Of a stretch of DNA of 64,000 bases, positions 48,136-56,771 are shown in pieces. This DNA is from Propionibacterium australiense. Lineage in GTDB: Bacteria; Actinomycetota; Actinomycetes; Propionibacteriales; Propionibacteriaceae. The notes under the pieces were generated by a model. The model made no database searches, was not told the DNA's origin, and was given only the letters and a program-made list of their open reading frames with translations. Position 1 is the first letter of the stretch. Every line of letters begins with the position of its first letter. The DNA lies in the NCBI RefSeq assembly GCF_003666605.1, contig NZ_RCIV01000004.1, positions 96,474 through 160,473 on the forward strand, written 5' to 3'. A program made the translations under genes and the position numbers.

Positions 48136-48173
48136 GGCGCCTTCGAGCAGGACCGGACACGCGAGCACAACAG

Positions 48174-48210
48174 GAGCGGGGTCCGCACCACGACGGTGCG
48201 GACCCCGCTC
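48174..48210. terminator. Terminator hairpin after the DUF4193 gene
   Basis: A perfect 16-bp stem (48174-48189 with 48195-48210, outer bases GAGCGGGG) with a 5-nt ACGAC loop, 38 bp after the DUF4193 stop. The convergent DUF4235 gene ends 82 bp further on, so the hairpin may serve both. Confidence 0.8.
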
Positions 48211-48291
48211 GCGTCCGAGGACTGCCCGAAGGCGCTCACCGGACTGCTCCGCCTGCTCGCCGACCTCGTGCGTGCGGGGGACCGGGCAGGG

Positions 48292-48597
48292 TCACTTCTT
48301 CAGGGTGACGTTGATCTTGCGCTTGCCCAGATCGGGGAGTTCCCCGGTGATCCTGGCGATCTTTGCGGCGGCGAAACGCTCCATGGCGAGCTGGGCGACC
48401 GCCATGCCGATGCCGCTCGCGAGGATCCAGCCTGCCGCCTTGGCCAGGGGGACCTCCGGATCGTTCGGGTCCGGCGGCTCCTCGCCCGTGACCTTCTTCC
48501 ACGAGGCGATCAGGAGTTTCTGCGTGGCAACGGCGGCGGCCGTGCCGAGAACTCCTGCGACCACTTTGAACTGGGTATTCGTGGCGCGAGATGCCAT
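48292..48597 (-). CDS. DUF4235-family membrane protein
   Basis: A 101-residue small protein with two weak membrane segments (VVAGVLGTAAAVATQKLLIASWKKVTG near the N-terminus and AGWILASGIGMAVAQLAMERF in the middle) and a basic C-terminus. It matches DUF4235 by its WKKVTGEEPPDPNDPEVPLAKA stretch. ATG 48597 follows a GGGGAGG site; the 11-codon upstream extension has none. Function unknown. Confidence 0.82.
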   Translation of the reverse strand: MASRATNTQFKVVAGVLGTAAAVATQKLLIASWKKVTGEEPPDPNDPEVPLAKAAGWILASGIGMAVAQLAMERFAAAKIARITGELPDLGKRKINVTLKK

Positions 48598-48818
48598 CCT
48601 GCCTCCCCATCTGGTACGGGCCGCGGACACCTGACCCGCAGCATCTCCATCCTAGGGTCCGGTTGCTCGCCGGCCGCTGCCGTGCACCGGAGTGTCAGTG
48701 AGTCCTGCGACGAGACACGACGGGTTGGGGGTGCGGCGATAGGCTTGGGCACGGCACGGCACCGGGCCTGCCGCAATGTGAACCTCACGCAGACGCAAGA
48801 CGATGGTGGGAAGCCTGA

Positions 48819-49604
48819 ATGTTCGGTCGTAGGAAGCGCAAGGCAGCTGACGAGGACGTGCTCGAGGAGGAGATCCTCGATGAGACCGGGTCCGACGAGG
48901 ACGAGGAGGACTCTGCCGCGGAGGATGTCGACGACGCTGACGCGGACGCTCCGGGGGACGACGAGCCCGAGGCGGAACTCGACGAGTGGCAACGGCTCGA
49001 CGCCTCGCGGGACTGGCGCGAGGAGGGCCCCTTCGACCTGTCCGAGGTCGACCTGGACGCCGACGACGTCGAGCGCATGGACTTCGACGCGCTCATCCTG
49101 ACCCCCTTCGACGGCATGCAGCTCCAGCTGCAGGTCAACCAGCAGACCCAGCAGTTGCAGGCGATCCTGGCCGTCTCAGGCCAGTCCGTCATGGAGCTGT
49201 CGCTGTTCGCCGCACCGGCCAACCGCGACATGCGCGCCGAGGTGCGCGACGAGATGATCGCCAACGCCCAGAAGGCCGGCGGCAAGGCCACCCTGACGGC
49301 CGGCCCGTTCGGCACCGAGGTGCGCCGCGTCGTCCCGATCACCACCCAGCAGGGCCAGCACGGCTACCATGTCTCGCGCACCTGGTTCGCCCAGGGCCCC
49401 CGCTGGCTGCTGCGCGGCGTCCTCATGGGGGAGGCGGGCCTGGCCGAGGGCGTCGAGGGCTCCACCGAGCTGCTCTACGAGCTCTTCGCGAACACGGTCG
49501 TCCGGCGTGGCGACAAGCCGAAGGTGCCCGGCGAGCTCATCCCGATGACGATGTCGCCCGAGCTCGCCGCCCAGACCCAGCAGAAGCCCGCCGGGGCGAG
49601 GTGA
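48819..49604 (+). CDS. DUF3710-family protein
   Basis: A 261-residue actinobacterial protein. Residues 1-60 are highly acidic (Asp/Glu runs). The folded part holds DWREEGPFDLSEVDL, LILTPFDGMQLQLQVN and GYHVSRTWFAQGPRWLLRGVLMG, which define DUF3710. In many actinobacteria it follows dut; here dut is not between DUF4193 and this gene. It is followed 2 nt later by the OB-fold gene. Function unknown. Confidence 0.85.
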   Translation: MFGRRKRKAADEDVLEEEILDETGSDEDEEDSAAEDVDDADADAPGDDEPEAELDEWQRLDASRDWREEGPFDLSEVDLDADDVERMDFDALILTPFDGMQLQLQVNQQTQQLQAILAVSGQSVMELSLFAAPANRDMRAEVRDEMIANAQKAGGKATLTAGPFGTEVRRVVPITTQQGQHGYHVSRTWFAQGPRWLLRGVLMGEAGLAEGVEGSTELLYELFANTVVRRGDKPKVPGELIPMTMSPELAAQTQQKPAGAR

Positions 49605-49606
49605 GC

Positions 49607-49960
49607 ATGTCCGGCAGGGGCCGGTGTCGGGGCCTGCTGGCCCGCTGGCTGGGCCGTGACCGTGCCAGTGAGCCGGATACCGGCGATGACGGCCGTCCGG
49701 TCCCCATCGCCGACGTCGCCACCCGGGAACACCTGACGGTCCAGGGCCGCGTGCGGGCCCTGGCCGCCAATCCCGGCAGCGGGCAGCGTTGGCTCGAGGC
49801 CGAGCTGAGCGACGGCACGGGGACGGTGACGGTCGTCTGGATGGGGCGGCGCCGGATCGCCGGTGTCACCGTCGGCCGCACCCTGCGGGTGACCGGCCTG
49901 ATCGGCGAGCACCGTGGTCGGCGCGTCATCTACAACCCCCGGTATGAGCTGCTCGCCTGA
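49607..49960 (+). CDS. OB-fold nucleic-acid-binding domain protein
   Basis: A 117-residue protein with a single OB-fold: VATREHLTVQGRVRALAANP, RWLEAELSDGTGTVTVVWMGRRRIAGVTVGRTLRVTGLIGEHRGRRVIYNPRYELL. It corresponds to the tRNA-anticodon/OB domain of RecG-like proteins and is regularly next to DUF3710 in actinobacteria. ATG 49607 is 2 nt after the DUF3710 stop with a GAGGTGAG site. It converges on the trkA pair with 14 bp between stops. Confidence 0.8.
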   Translation: MSGRGRCRGLLARWLGRDRASEPDTGDDGRPVPIADVATREHLTVQGRVRALAANPGSGQRWLEAELSDGTGTVTVVWMGRRRIAGVTVGRTLRVTGLIGEHRGRRVIYNPRYELLA

Positions 49961-49974
49961 ACCGGTGACGCGGT

Positions 49975-50664
49975 TCAGCGCGTGGGATGGTACGGGGCCT
50001 CGGAGCCGCTGCCGACCAGGATGGCGGGCAGTTGCCTCTCGTGCTCCGCACTGATCGTGAAGAGCAGCTCGTCGCCCTCCTCCAGGGTCTCGTCCGGGCG
50101 CGGGGGCCGGGCCTGGCCGGCGCGGATGATCGCCACGAGCACGCCGTCACCGGGGAGCTCCAGGTCGCGGACGCGCCGGCCGATCGCCGGCGCGGAGGCC
50201 GGCAGGGTCAGCTCGACGAGATTGGCCGAGCCGGCGTTGAAGCTCAGCAGACGCACGACCGCGCCGACCGAGACGGCCTCCTCGACGAGGGCCGACATGA
50301 TCCGCGGCGTGGACACCGCCACGTCGACGCCCCACTGCTCGGTGAACAGCCACTCGTTCTCCGGGTGATTGATGCGGGTGACGGTACGGGGCACACCGAA
50401 CTCGGTCTTGGCCAGCAGCGCGTAGACGAGGTTGGCCTTGTCGTCCCCGGTCGCGGCGATGATCACATCGCAGGTCTCGAGCCCGGCCTCGGCCAGTGAG
50501 TCCATCTCGCAGGCGTCGGCGAGCAGCCACTCGGCCTCGGGGACCGCGTCGGAGCGGATGGCGTGGGGATCCTTCTCGATGAGGAGCACCTCGTGGCCGT
50601 TGGCGAGGAGCTCGCGGGCGATGGACCGGCCGACGTTACCGGCCCCGGCGATGGAGATGCGCAC
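49975..50664 (-). CDS. TrkA-family potassium uptake regulatory protein
   Basis: A 229-residue TrkA protein with an N-terminal Rossmann RCK_N domain (ISIAGAGNVGRSIARELLANGHEVLLIE, residues 3-30) and a C-terminal RCK_C domain (about 145-220, GRRVRDLELPGDGVLVAIIR). It binds NAD(H) and gates a Trk/Ktr potassium channel. The paired gene lies 12 bp upstream in the same operon; this is the typical CeoBC duo of actinobacteria. The channel gene itself is not in the window. Confidence 0.92.
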   Translation of the reverse strand: MRISIAGAGNVGRSIARELLANGHEVLLIEKDPHAIRSDAVPEAEWLLADACEMDSLAEAGLETCDVIIAATGDDKANLVYALLAKTEFGVPRTVTRINHPENEWLFTEQWGVDVAVSTPRIMSALVEEAVSVGAVVRLLSFNAGSANLVELTLPASAPAIGRRVRDLELPGDGVLVAIIRAGQARPPRPDETLEEGDELLFTISAEHERQLPAILVGSGSEAPYHPTR

Positions 50665-50676
50665 CGTGGTCCCCTC

Positions 50677-51345
50677 TCAGTCCTTGTCCTTCTCGGGCGG
50701 GTTCGACATGGCCTCGTAGGCCGAGGCGGCGCGATCGGTGGGCACCGCGGCGTAGAGCACGTCGCCCTCCTGGACCAGCAGGTTGGCGGGGGGCACCATG
50801 CCGGTGCCCAGTCGGGTGAGGAAGGGGATCCTCAGGTGCAGGCGCTGCTCGATGGCCTCGATGGGGGTGCCGACCCACTCGTTCGCGAAGGGCATCTGGT
50901 AGAGGGCGGTGGTGCCCGACGGGTCCCGCCACACGGGCGTGGCGGCGTCCCCCAGGAGCCGGTTCATCACCTGGCCGGCCGCCCAGCGGATGGTGGCGAC
51001 GGTGGGGATGCCGAGCTTCTCGTAGACCTCGGCCCGGCCCTGGTCGTAGATGCGGGCGACGACGTTCTGCACGCCGAACTCCTCGCGCGCGACGCGGGCC
51101 GCCAGGATGTTGGAGTTGTCGCCGCTCGCCACCGCCGCGAAACCGTCGGCCTCCCGGATGCCGGCCTTGACGAGCACGTCGCGGTCGAAACCGGAGCCCT
51201 TGACGGTGTGGCCGTTGAACTCCGAACCCAGGCGGCGGAAGGCCTCGGCGTTCTGGTCGATCACGCAGACCGTGTGGCCGCGTCGCTCCAGCCCGCGGGC
51301 CAGCGTCGAGCCGACACGCCCGCAACCCATGATGATGATGTGCAC
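50677..51345 (-). CDS. TrkA-family potassium uptake regulatory protein (second copy)
   Basis: A 222-residue paralogue of the neighbouring gene, with RCK_N (VHIIIMGCGRVGSTLARGLERRGHTVCVID) and RCK_C (ANEWVGTPIEAIEQRLHLRIPFLTRLGTGMVPPANLLVQEGDVLYAAVP). GTG 51345 is the start because GGAGG lies 6 nt before it; the longer open frame continues upstream without a site. Operon partner of the preceding entry. Confidence 0.92.
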   Translation of the reverse strand: MHIIIMGCGRVGSTLARGLERRGHTVCVIDQNAEAFRRLGSEFNGHTVKGSGFDRDVLVKAGIREADGFAAVASGDNSNILAARVAREEFGVQNVVARIYDQGRAEVYEKLGIPTVATIRWAAGQVMNRLLGDAATPVWRDPSGTTALYQMPFANEWVGTPIEAIEQRLHLRIPFLTRLGTGMVPPANLLVQEGDVLYAAVPTDRAASAYEAMSNPPEKDKD

Positions 51346-51686
51346 CTCGACCTCCGCTTCGGCCACCGGACCGGACAGTGGCGGCAACGCTGACAAGACT
51401 AGCCAAGCCCTGAAGCCCGCTGCTGCGGCACGCGGGCACGTGTCCGAGCGGGGTCCGCCGCTGATCGAGGAACGTGCCATGGTTCCCGTGCGGCACGTCC
51501 CGGCTGTCCGCGCCGACCGGATCGGCAGGGGGTCTTCCCGCGGGAGCTAGGCTGACTGACTGTGAGGATCGAGGACCGGGCCGGGTGCCGCCACGACGCA
51601 CGGACGGTCCGGTTCTGCGTCCTCGGGGCCCTCCGGGGTCGGCAGGTGCCCGGTCGCAGGGCCGGCAGCCCACGAGGCGGTGCCTC
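51346..51686. other. Divergent spacer with a possible leader peptide frame
   Basis: A 341-bp region between the trkA operon and the RNA methyltransferase. TAGGCT (51548-51553) is followed after 8 nt by GTG 51562, which opens a 42-codon frame ending in TGA 51688-51690, overlapping the GTG start of the methyltransferase (51687). The small frame is the only organised element seen. Confidence 0.35.
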
Positions 51687-52901
51687 GTGAACGCGCTCCT
51701 CGGGCCGCTCGAGCTCGGCCCCATCGCCCACGGCGGCCACGTCGTGGCCCGCCACGAGGGCCGCGTCGTCTTCGTCCGCGGCGGGCTGCCCGGCGAGCAG
51801 GTGCTGGTCGAGCTCACCGACACCCGTCACGACCGCTTCTGGAAGGGGCGCGTCCACCAGGTGCTCGAGGCGTCCCCGGGCCGCGTCGAGCAGGAGCTGC
51901 CGCCGGCGGCCTATGCCGGCAGCGACTTCGCGTTCGCCTCGCTGGAGGCCCAGCGCCGCCTCAAGGCGCAGGTGATCGCCGAACAGCTCGCCCGCCTCGG
52001 CGGGGTCGACGCCGAGGTCGAGGTCGAGGCCGTGCCCGGCGACCGTGACGGCTGGGGCTGGCGCACCCGGATGCGCTATCTGCACGCCGGCGGCCGGGTC
52101 GGACTGCGCGGCTTCCACTCCAGCGAACTCGTCGAGGCGCCGCCGGGCACCGGTTTCCTGCTCGCCGATCCGAGGGGGCCCGCGCCGGCGGACCTGGCGC
52201 GGTACGCCGCGCGGGCCGGGCGCGAGATCACCGTCACTGTCGCCGACTCCGGCGTGTCGGTCATGAGTGACGGCCGGGTGCTGTCCGGCGAGCCGGTCGT
52301 CACCCAGCAGGTGCGTGGCATGGACTTCCGGGTCCGCGCCGACGGGTTCTGGCAGGTGCACCCCGGCGCCGCCGATGCCCTGACCGGCGCGGTCCTGGAC
52401 GCGCTCGGGGTGCGCGAGGGTGAGCGCGCGCTGGACCTGTACTGCGGGGTGGGCCTGTTCGCCGGTGCGCTCGCTCGCGCCGGGGCCCGGGTCACGGGCA
52501 TGGAGATGGACGGTCCGGCGGTCCGGCTGGCTCGCAGCAACGTGCCGCAGGCCCGGTTCATCGCCTCCCGCCTCGAGCAGGGCCTGACGCGGCTGGGGGA
52601 ACGGAGCGACGTCGTCGTCCTCGATCCTCCGCGTTCGGGCGCCGGGAGACGGGTCATCGAGGCGATCGCCGGGCTCAGTGCCCGCTGCATCGGCTACGTC
52701 GCCTGCGACCCGGCGGCCCTCGGTCGTGACGTGGCCCGGCTGCGCGCCCTGGGCTACGAGCTGGCGAGTGTGCGGGCCTTCGACATCTTCCCCATGACCC
52801 ACCACGTGGAGACGGTGGCCCTGCTGAGCAGGGAGAAGTCGCTGGACCGGCCGGGATCGGTTCGGCCGGCGAGAACCGGAGGGCGAGGAGCGGTCTCGTG
52901 A
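51687..52901 (+). CDS. Class I SAM-dependent RNA (uracil-5-) methyltransferase, TrmA/RlmD type
   Basis: A 404-residue enzyme of the RumA/TrmA group. An N-terminal TRAM-like beta domain (about 1-60) is followed by the central RNA-binding part. The SAM domain has LDLYCGVGLFAGALARAGA, EMDGPAVRLARSN, VVLDPPRSGAG and the catalytic Cys motif GYVACDPAALGRDVARL. It lacks the N-terminal 4Fe-4S cysteines of RlmD, so actinobacterial TrmA-type is the closer fit. Target uridine unknown. Start GTG 51687 overlaps the stop of a 42-codon upstream frame. Confidence 0.9.
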   Translation: MNALLGPLELGPIAHGGHVVARHEGRVVFVRGGLPGEQVLVELTDTRHDRFWKGRVHQVLEASPGRVEQELPPAAYAGSDFAFASLEAQRRLKAQVIAEQLARLGGVDAEVEVEAVPGDRDGWGWRTRMRYLHAGGRVGLRGFHSSELVEAPPGTGFLLADPRGPAPADLARYAARAGREITVTVADSGVSVMSDGRVLSGEPVVTQQVRGMDFRVRADGFWQVHPGAADALTGAVLDALGVREGERALDLYCGVGLFAGALARAGARVTGMEMDGPAVRLARSNVPQARFIASRLEQGLTRLGERSDVVVLDPPRSGAGRRVIEAIAGLSARCIGYVACDPAALGRDVARLRALGYELASVRAFDIFPMTHHVETVALLSREKSLDRPGSVRPARTGGRGAVS

Positions 52902-53072
52902 ATGGCGGCGGGGAATGAGTGTCTGGAATACGTTCCGGGGCTGGATTGAGGAGGCTTATTCACGGCCTCAATGAATTAGGCTATGGCTAGGGATTTCATC
53001 TCCCGCCGAACTTCCCGTGAATGAGCCTCAGTATCCGGTGGCTTGTTCATAGTCTCACAGGCATGCTTTTTC

Positions 53073-53540
53073 TCACAGGATGTGGCCGTTTTTACCCCAA
53101 ACAGACCCAGAACCGCCACATCCTGTCAATTTCGGCATGCCCCAGACCTGAAGCAACCCGAAACGACTGGAAGCCAGCCCGTAGGCGGCAAGGGATACTC
53201 CGATCAGCAACCCGAATGCCCCGTACATCCACCGCCGGATCGGAAGACTGTTCGGCCTGGCGACAAGTACCCCGAACAGAGCGAGCGCAAACTTGGCAAC
53301 AGCAGTGGACAACACCAGCACGACAACCCACGGCGGACGCTCCCGGGCCAGTTCCAGCCCCTGCTCCTGGACCGCGGTGTCCACAAGCCAGTTCCCACCC
53401 AACGCCCAGTACAGGCTGATCGCCCCGAAGACCGACCACCACACGGCGACACACACAGCCGGGTAATTCGACACCGCCGCACGCTTCCTCGAATCGGGTG
53501 ATGGGCGGGCAGCTTGAAGCTTGTTGACAGGAACCTTCAC
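53073..53540 (-). CDS. DUF3995-family membrane protein, possibly truncated
   Basis: A 155-residue protein with three clear membrane segments (about 26-48, 72-92, 103-125). The VFGAISLYWALGGNWLVDTAV region is typical of DUF3995. In the family, as I recall it, a fourth segment follows; here the last 22 residues (from MPKLTGCGGSGS onward) are hydrophilic and look unrelated, so the 3' end may be broken. GC is lower than in the block upstream. GTG start. Stands alone at the edge of an accessory region. Confidence 0.6.
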   Translation of the reverse strand: MKVPVNKLQAARPSPDSRKRAAVSNYPAVCVAVWWSVFGAISLYWALGGNWLVDTAVQEQGLELARERPPWVVVLVLSTAVAKFALALFGVLVARPNSLPIRRWMYGAFGLLIGVSLAAYGLASSRFGLLQVWGMPKLTGCGGSGSVWGKNGHIL

Positions 53541-53600
53541 GAGAAGTGCTAGCCCTCGTCAAATCGGTATCCATCGGGGTTGTGGGTAAACCTCATTGCT

Positions 53601-54242
53601 TCAGGATCGTTGTTCAAGAATCGTCTTGATCCCGCCTCGGAGCATGTACAGCGACACCAGCAGAGAGCCCACGACATCGAGATATGAAGAAGCTCGTGAA
53701 CCGGGGAACATCAAGATCACGACAAGTGTGAGTGTCACACACAGGTCAACGCCTGATTTCGCCTCATACAACCTGGCCTGTACACCAAGAATAGAATTTT
53801 CTTGCTTCTTGTGCAGGAATGTGTATCGGCGCCAGAAGATAATATTGGTGACTGCCCCGAGGAAAGCAATCACGAGCGCAGGTATCACATTCCCCTTGTC
53901 CGCCCTGCCGGACAGGATCGTCAGGAGCGTCATACTCAGGCCGCTCGCGCACATGATCATGCCGACGAAGCAATTCCCTTTTCGTTCCAAAGAGAGCTTC
54001 CGGTTCCTGTCCATCGGCTGCTTGTTCGTCACCGTGTACACGGCAAAGGCGACGATGAGCGCCAAGAATTCTGCTGTTCTCCTGGTGAAGTCGGAGAGCT
54101 GCGTTGAGCTGTGCCCGACTGTGAGGCCCAGTCCCAGAACCAGAGGCCCGGGAGAGCTCAGCAGCATCGAGGTCAGGAGGGTTCGATACCCACTCTTCTT
54201 GTCTTCAGTCATGAGTTCATCTGAATCTGCGAGCAGGATCAA
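53601..54242 (-). CDS. CDF-like membrane protein
   Basis: A 213-residue membrane protein with six hydrophobic segments. Its second half (QARLYEAKSGVDLCVTLTLVVILMF, then SYLDVVGSLLVSLYMLRGGIKTI) resembles the transmembrane domain of cation diffusion facilitators. The expected metal ligands are mostly replaced (a KxxxD pattern where HxxxD is usual), and there is no cytoplasmic C-terminal domain. Metal transport is therefore doubtful. It is translationally coupled to the upstream polyprenol-kinase-like gene (4-base overlap, 54239-54242). The region is less GC-rich than the core. Confidence 0.55.
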   Translation of the reverse strand: MILLADSDELMTEDKKSGYRTLLTSMLLSSPGPLVLGLGLTVGHSSTQLSDFTRRTAEFLALIVAFAVYTVTNKQPMDRNRKLSLERKGNCFVGMIMCASGLSMTLLTILSGRADKGNVIPALVIAFLGAVTNIIFWRRYTFLHKKQENSILGVQARLYEAKSGVDLCVTLTLVVILMFPGSRASSYLDVVGSLLVSLYMLRGGIKTILEQRS

Positions 54243-54982
54243 TTAATGGCAAGACGCTGGAACAGAAGTTGGGCGGAACACAGGACTGTCATGGCCGCTG
54301 CCGGGCAGAAAAGGGTGTCCAAGCCGTTGTTGGTCACCAATTCGACCACAGTGGTGACCATCGCAGTCAACCCGGATACCAGGAGGAGCTGCCATGGAGA
54401 GAAAGCGCCACCCCAGGAAAGGATGACGAAGACGCTTATTCCGGATAGTGCGAGCATGGCGAGCGTGCCTTCCAGTGACTTGTTCCGTGTCCTACCGATC
54501 TTGATCCTCCCGAATCGTTTTCCAGCAAGCGCGGCTGCCGCGTCTCCCGGTCCCCAGGCGAAGATGCTGGCAAGCGCGAGATTCCTGCTGCCAAGCCAGC
54601 CCCAGCAAGCAGCTGTTACCAACATGAACATGAGGCATGCCGCGCCCAGGCTCTTGTGTAATTCTCCAGTACGTCTTTCAGAAGACACCTTTGAAAGGGA
54701 GGAGGTGGCGGGTAGCTTTTCCAGCAGTGTGAGGATCGGTTGTGTCGCGACAGTGAAAATGGCCATCGTGAGCTCTGCTGTTCTCCAGTCACTGAAAGCG
54801 AAAAGCCAGGTAGTCAGAACGATTATCGCGGAAAAGTGAAGAAGTTTTCTGGACAGTTCGGAGGGCAGTGGAAGAGTCTTGCGGATGGTGAGGAAAAGGA
54901 GGACGCACAGGGTGTACGCGCCTGCAATATAGAATAGTCCCTGAAGTATTGTTGCGGTTGAATCTCTCACTGGCATGTTCAC
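54239..54982 (-). CDS. Dolichol/polyprenol/phytol kinase-like CTP-transferase family protein
   Basis: A 247-residue membrane protein with about seven segments. The family signatures RKLLHFSAII near residue 45 and WGPGDAAAALAGKRFGRIKIG...RNKSLEGTLAM in the middle, then ELVTNNGLDTLFCPAAA, match the SEC59/VTE5/DGK1 and CdsA-related group that phosphorylates lipid alcohols with CTP or makes CDP-lipids. The substrate cannot be told. It forms a two-gene operon with the CDF-like protein. Confidence 0.7.
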   Translation of the reverse strand: MNMPVRDSTATILQGLFYIAGAYTLCVLLFLTIRKTLPLPSELSRKLLHFSAIIVLTTWLFAFSDWRTAELTMAIFTVATQPILTLLEKLPATSSLSKVSSERRTGELHKSLGAACLMFMLVTAACWGWLGSRNLALASIFAWGPGDAAAALAGKRFGRIKIGRTRNKSLEGTLAMLALSGISVFVILSWGGAFSPWQLLLVSGLTAMVTTVVELVTNNGLDTLFCPAAAMTVLCSAQLLFQRLAIN

Positions 54983-55678
54983 GGTTTATATGCGTCGAAA
55001 TGAATTGTCGGGTAGTTGGGAGTTCGGTGTGGACTATGGGGTTGAACCTGTTCCACTGGATCGCTTGTTCTGGTTCAAATTCGGTAGTTGAGATCGGGGT
55101 GAATTACATGCAAAATTGTAGCTGAAGTAAGCCAAGATTGCAAGCAGATCGTTATTGTTATCGCTAGTGAATAGATTGAAAGAATAACCCATAAAACTAG
55201 TTCGGCTACCTTTGCGGTGTCGTAAGATATCGCATTCCTTGGGGCGTGGAAGTGAATTTTCTGCTGCGGCTGTCGACAATCTCATCGGATCAGTCATGAA
55301 TTGCTGTCCTTGGCTCGTGAAACTTCGTCGATGGCACACTCAGAGGTCAATTCATGACTCTGCTGGACGTGAGTGCGGCAAGGAGGCCCTCGGGGTCAAG
55401 GGCGCTGTGGAACATGTCACACGCTACCATGGTGTAAACCATGCTTTCCATGGATTGGCGTTCTTGGTTGAATCGCGGAGAAACGATGCCTTGAGTGATC
55501 CTTTGGTTTTCTCGATGGTTCTGTCTTTGGCGTGATGGTCTGCCCGGCGGGCGGATCAGAGAAAGTTGCTGAACTGCTGGACCCTGATCAGGTGGGATCG
55601 GCTGGATCCGTCCGCGCCGGTTGACGGCACTCGTGCAGGGCTGCCAGCATGGTCCGATGGATCCAGTGGAGTTGCGCG
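54983..55678. other. Gene-free, lower-GC stretch
   Basis: A 696-bp spacer. Short open frames on both strands (for example 55212-55535 plus, 55347-55727 minus) have no ribosome site or recognisable domain. The minus strand around 55350-55540 reads as if it were decayed coding sequence, but I cannot name a family. GC is low in 54990-55220. Only the last part, with a GGAG site, belongs to the EamA gene. Confidence 0.4.
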
Positions 55679-56623
55679 ATGGTGAACAGGAAGATTCTCG
55701 GTAATGCACTGCTGCTGGTGACGGCAATGGCCTGGGGCACGGCCTTCGTCGGCCAGCGCGCGGGGATGTCGGACATCGAACCGATCACCTTCACCGCCGC
55801 CCGCATGACGCTGGCCGCCGTGGCGGTCGGGCTGGTCGCGTTCGCGATGGGACCCAGGACGAGGAATGTCTCGGCCCCGCGCGAGACCCGGGCGCGCCGG
55901 AGGGGGACGGTCGTCGGCGGTGTCTGCTGCGGTGCATTCCTTGCTGCCGCGAGCATCTTCCAGCAGATGGGCATCGTCCACACCACGGCGGGCAAGGCGG
56001 GCTTCATCACCGCCATGTACATCCTGCTCGTCCCCGTCATCAACGTCGCGCTGTTCCGCAAGAGGGCTCCCTGGCCGGTGTGGCTCGCCGTCCTGATCGG
56101 TGTCGCCGGCATGTACCTGATATGCGTCACCGAGGGATTCGGCCTGGCTCGCGGCGACGCCCTCGTCTGCGTCTGCGCCCTGCTGTTCAGCGGTCACATC
56201 CTGTGCTGCGATCACTTCGCCGGACTGGGGGACCCCATCCGGATCTCGGCGATCCAGTTCGTGACCGCGGCAGGAATCTCGGCCATGACGGCCCTCGCCG
56301 TAGAGGAGCCGAGCTGGGCGGGGATCGTCTCGGCCGCGGTCCCGATACTGTACTGCGGCATCGTGTCGGGAGGGATCGGCTACACCCTGCAGATCATCGC
56401 CCAGCGATTCACCGATCCCACGGTCGCCTCGCTGCTGCTGAGCCTGGAGGCGGTGTTCGCCGTCCTCGCGGGGGCTGTCCTGCTCGGTGAGCGCATGAGC
56501 CCCCGCGAGATGACTGGATGCGTCGTGATGTTCGTCGCGATCATTCTCGCTCAGATTCGGCTGCCGGGCGCGCAGCAGGCCGAGGCGGCCACCAGTGTCC
56601 GGACAGAATCGGCGCACGCATGA
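55679..56623 (+). CDS. EamA/DMT-family transporter
   Basis: A 314-residue permease with ten membrane segments in two EamA repeats. The first repeat is ALLLVTAMAWGTAFVGQRAGMSDIEPITFTAARM and the second begins GDALVCVCALLFSGHILCCDHFAG, ending in SLLLSLEAVFAVLAGAVLLGERMSPREMTGCVVMF, the typical helix 9-10 motif with a conserved glutamate. The family exports amino acids, nucleotides or other metabolites. ATG 55679 has GGAG 8 nt upstream. Substrate unknown. Confidence 0.88.
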   Translation: MVNRKILGNALLLVTAMAWGTAFVGQRAGMSDIEPITFTAARMTLAAVAVGLVAFAMGPRTRNVSAPRETRARRRGTVVGGVCCGAFLAAASIFQQMGIVHTTAGKAGFITAMYILLVPVINVALFRKRAPWPVWLAVLIGVAGMYLICVTEGFGLARGDALVCVCALLFSGHILCCDHFAGLGDPIRISAIQFVTAAGISAMTALAVEEPSWAGIVSAAVPILYCGIVSGGIGYTLQIIAQRFTDPTVASLLLSLEAVFAVLAGAVLLGERMSPREMTGCVVMFVAIILAQIRLPGAQQAEAATSVRTESAHA

Positions 56624-56713
56624 TGTGCTCCCGGGGCGACAAGTGTCCTGTGGACGTATCGATGCCGTGCCCAGGGATCCTCGCTGATGCCGTCCAGGGC
56701 GGCTCCCGGCTCA

Positions 56714-56742
56714 TTCACGGTGCCGACAGATGCTGGTATGAC
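56714..56742 (+). promoter_or_regulatory. Putative promoter of the ICMT-like gene
   Basis: TTCACG (56714-56719) and TATGAC (56737-56742) are 17 bp apart, 30 bp before the ATG at 56772, which has GGTGGAG as ribosome site. Confidence 0.45.
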
Positions 56743-56771
56743 AAGGAACAATATTTGTGGTGGAGATTCTC

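Noticed and set aside
55212..55727. Small open frames on both strands in the 54983-55678 spacer
   Set aside because: No ribosome site, no recognised domain, overlapping on opposite strands. Possibly decayed coding sequence, but no family can be named.
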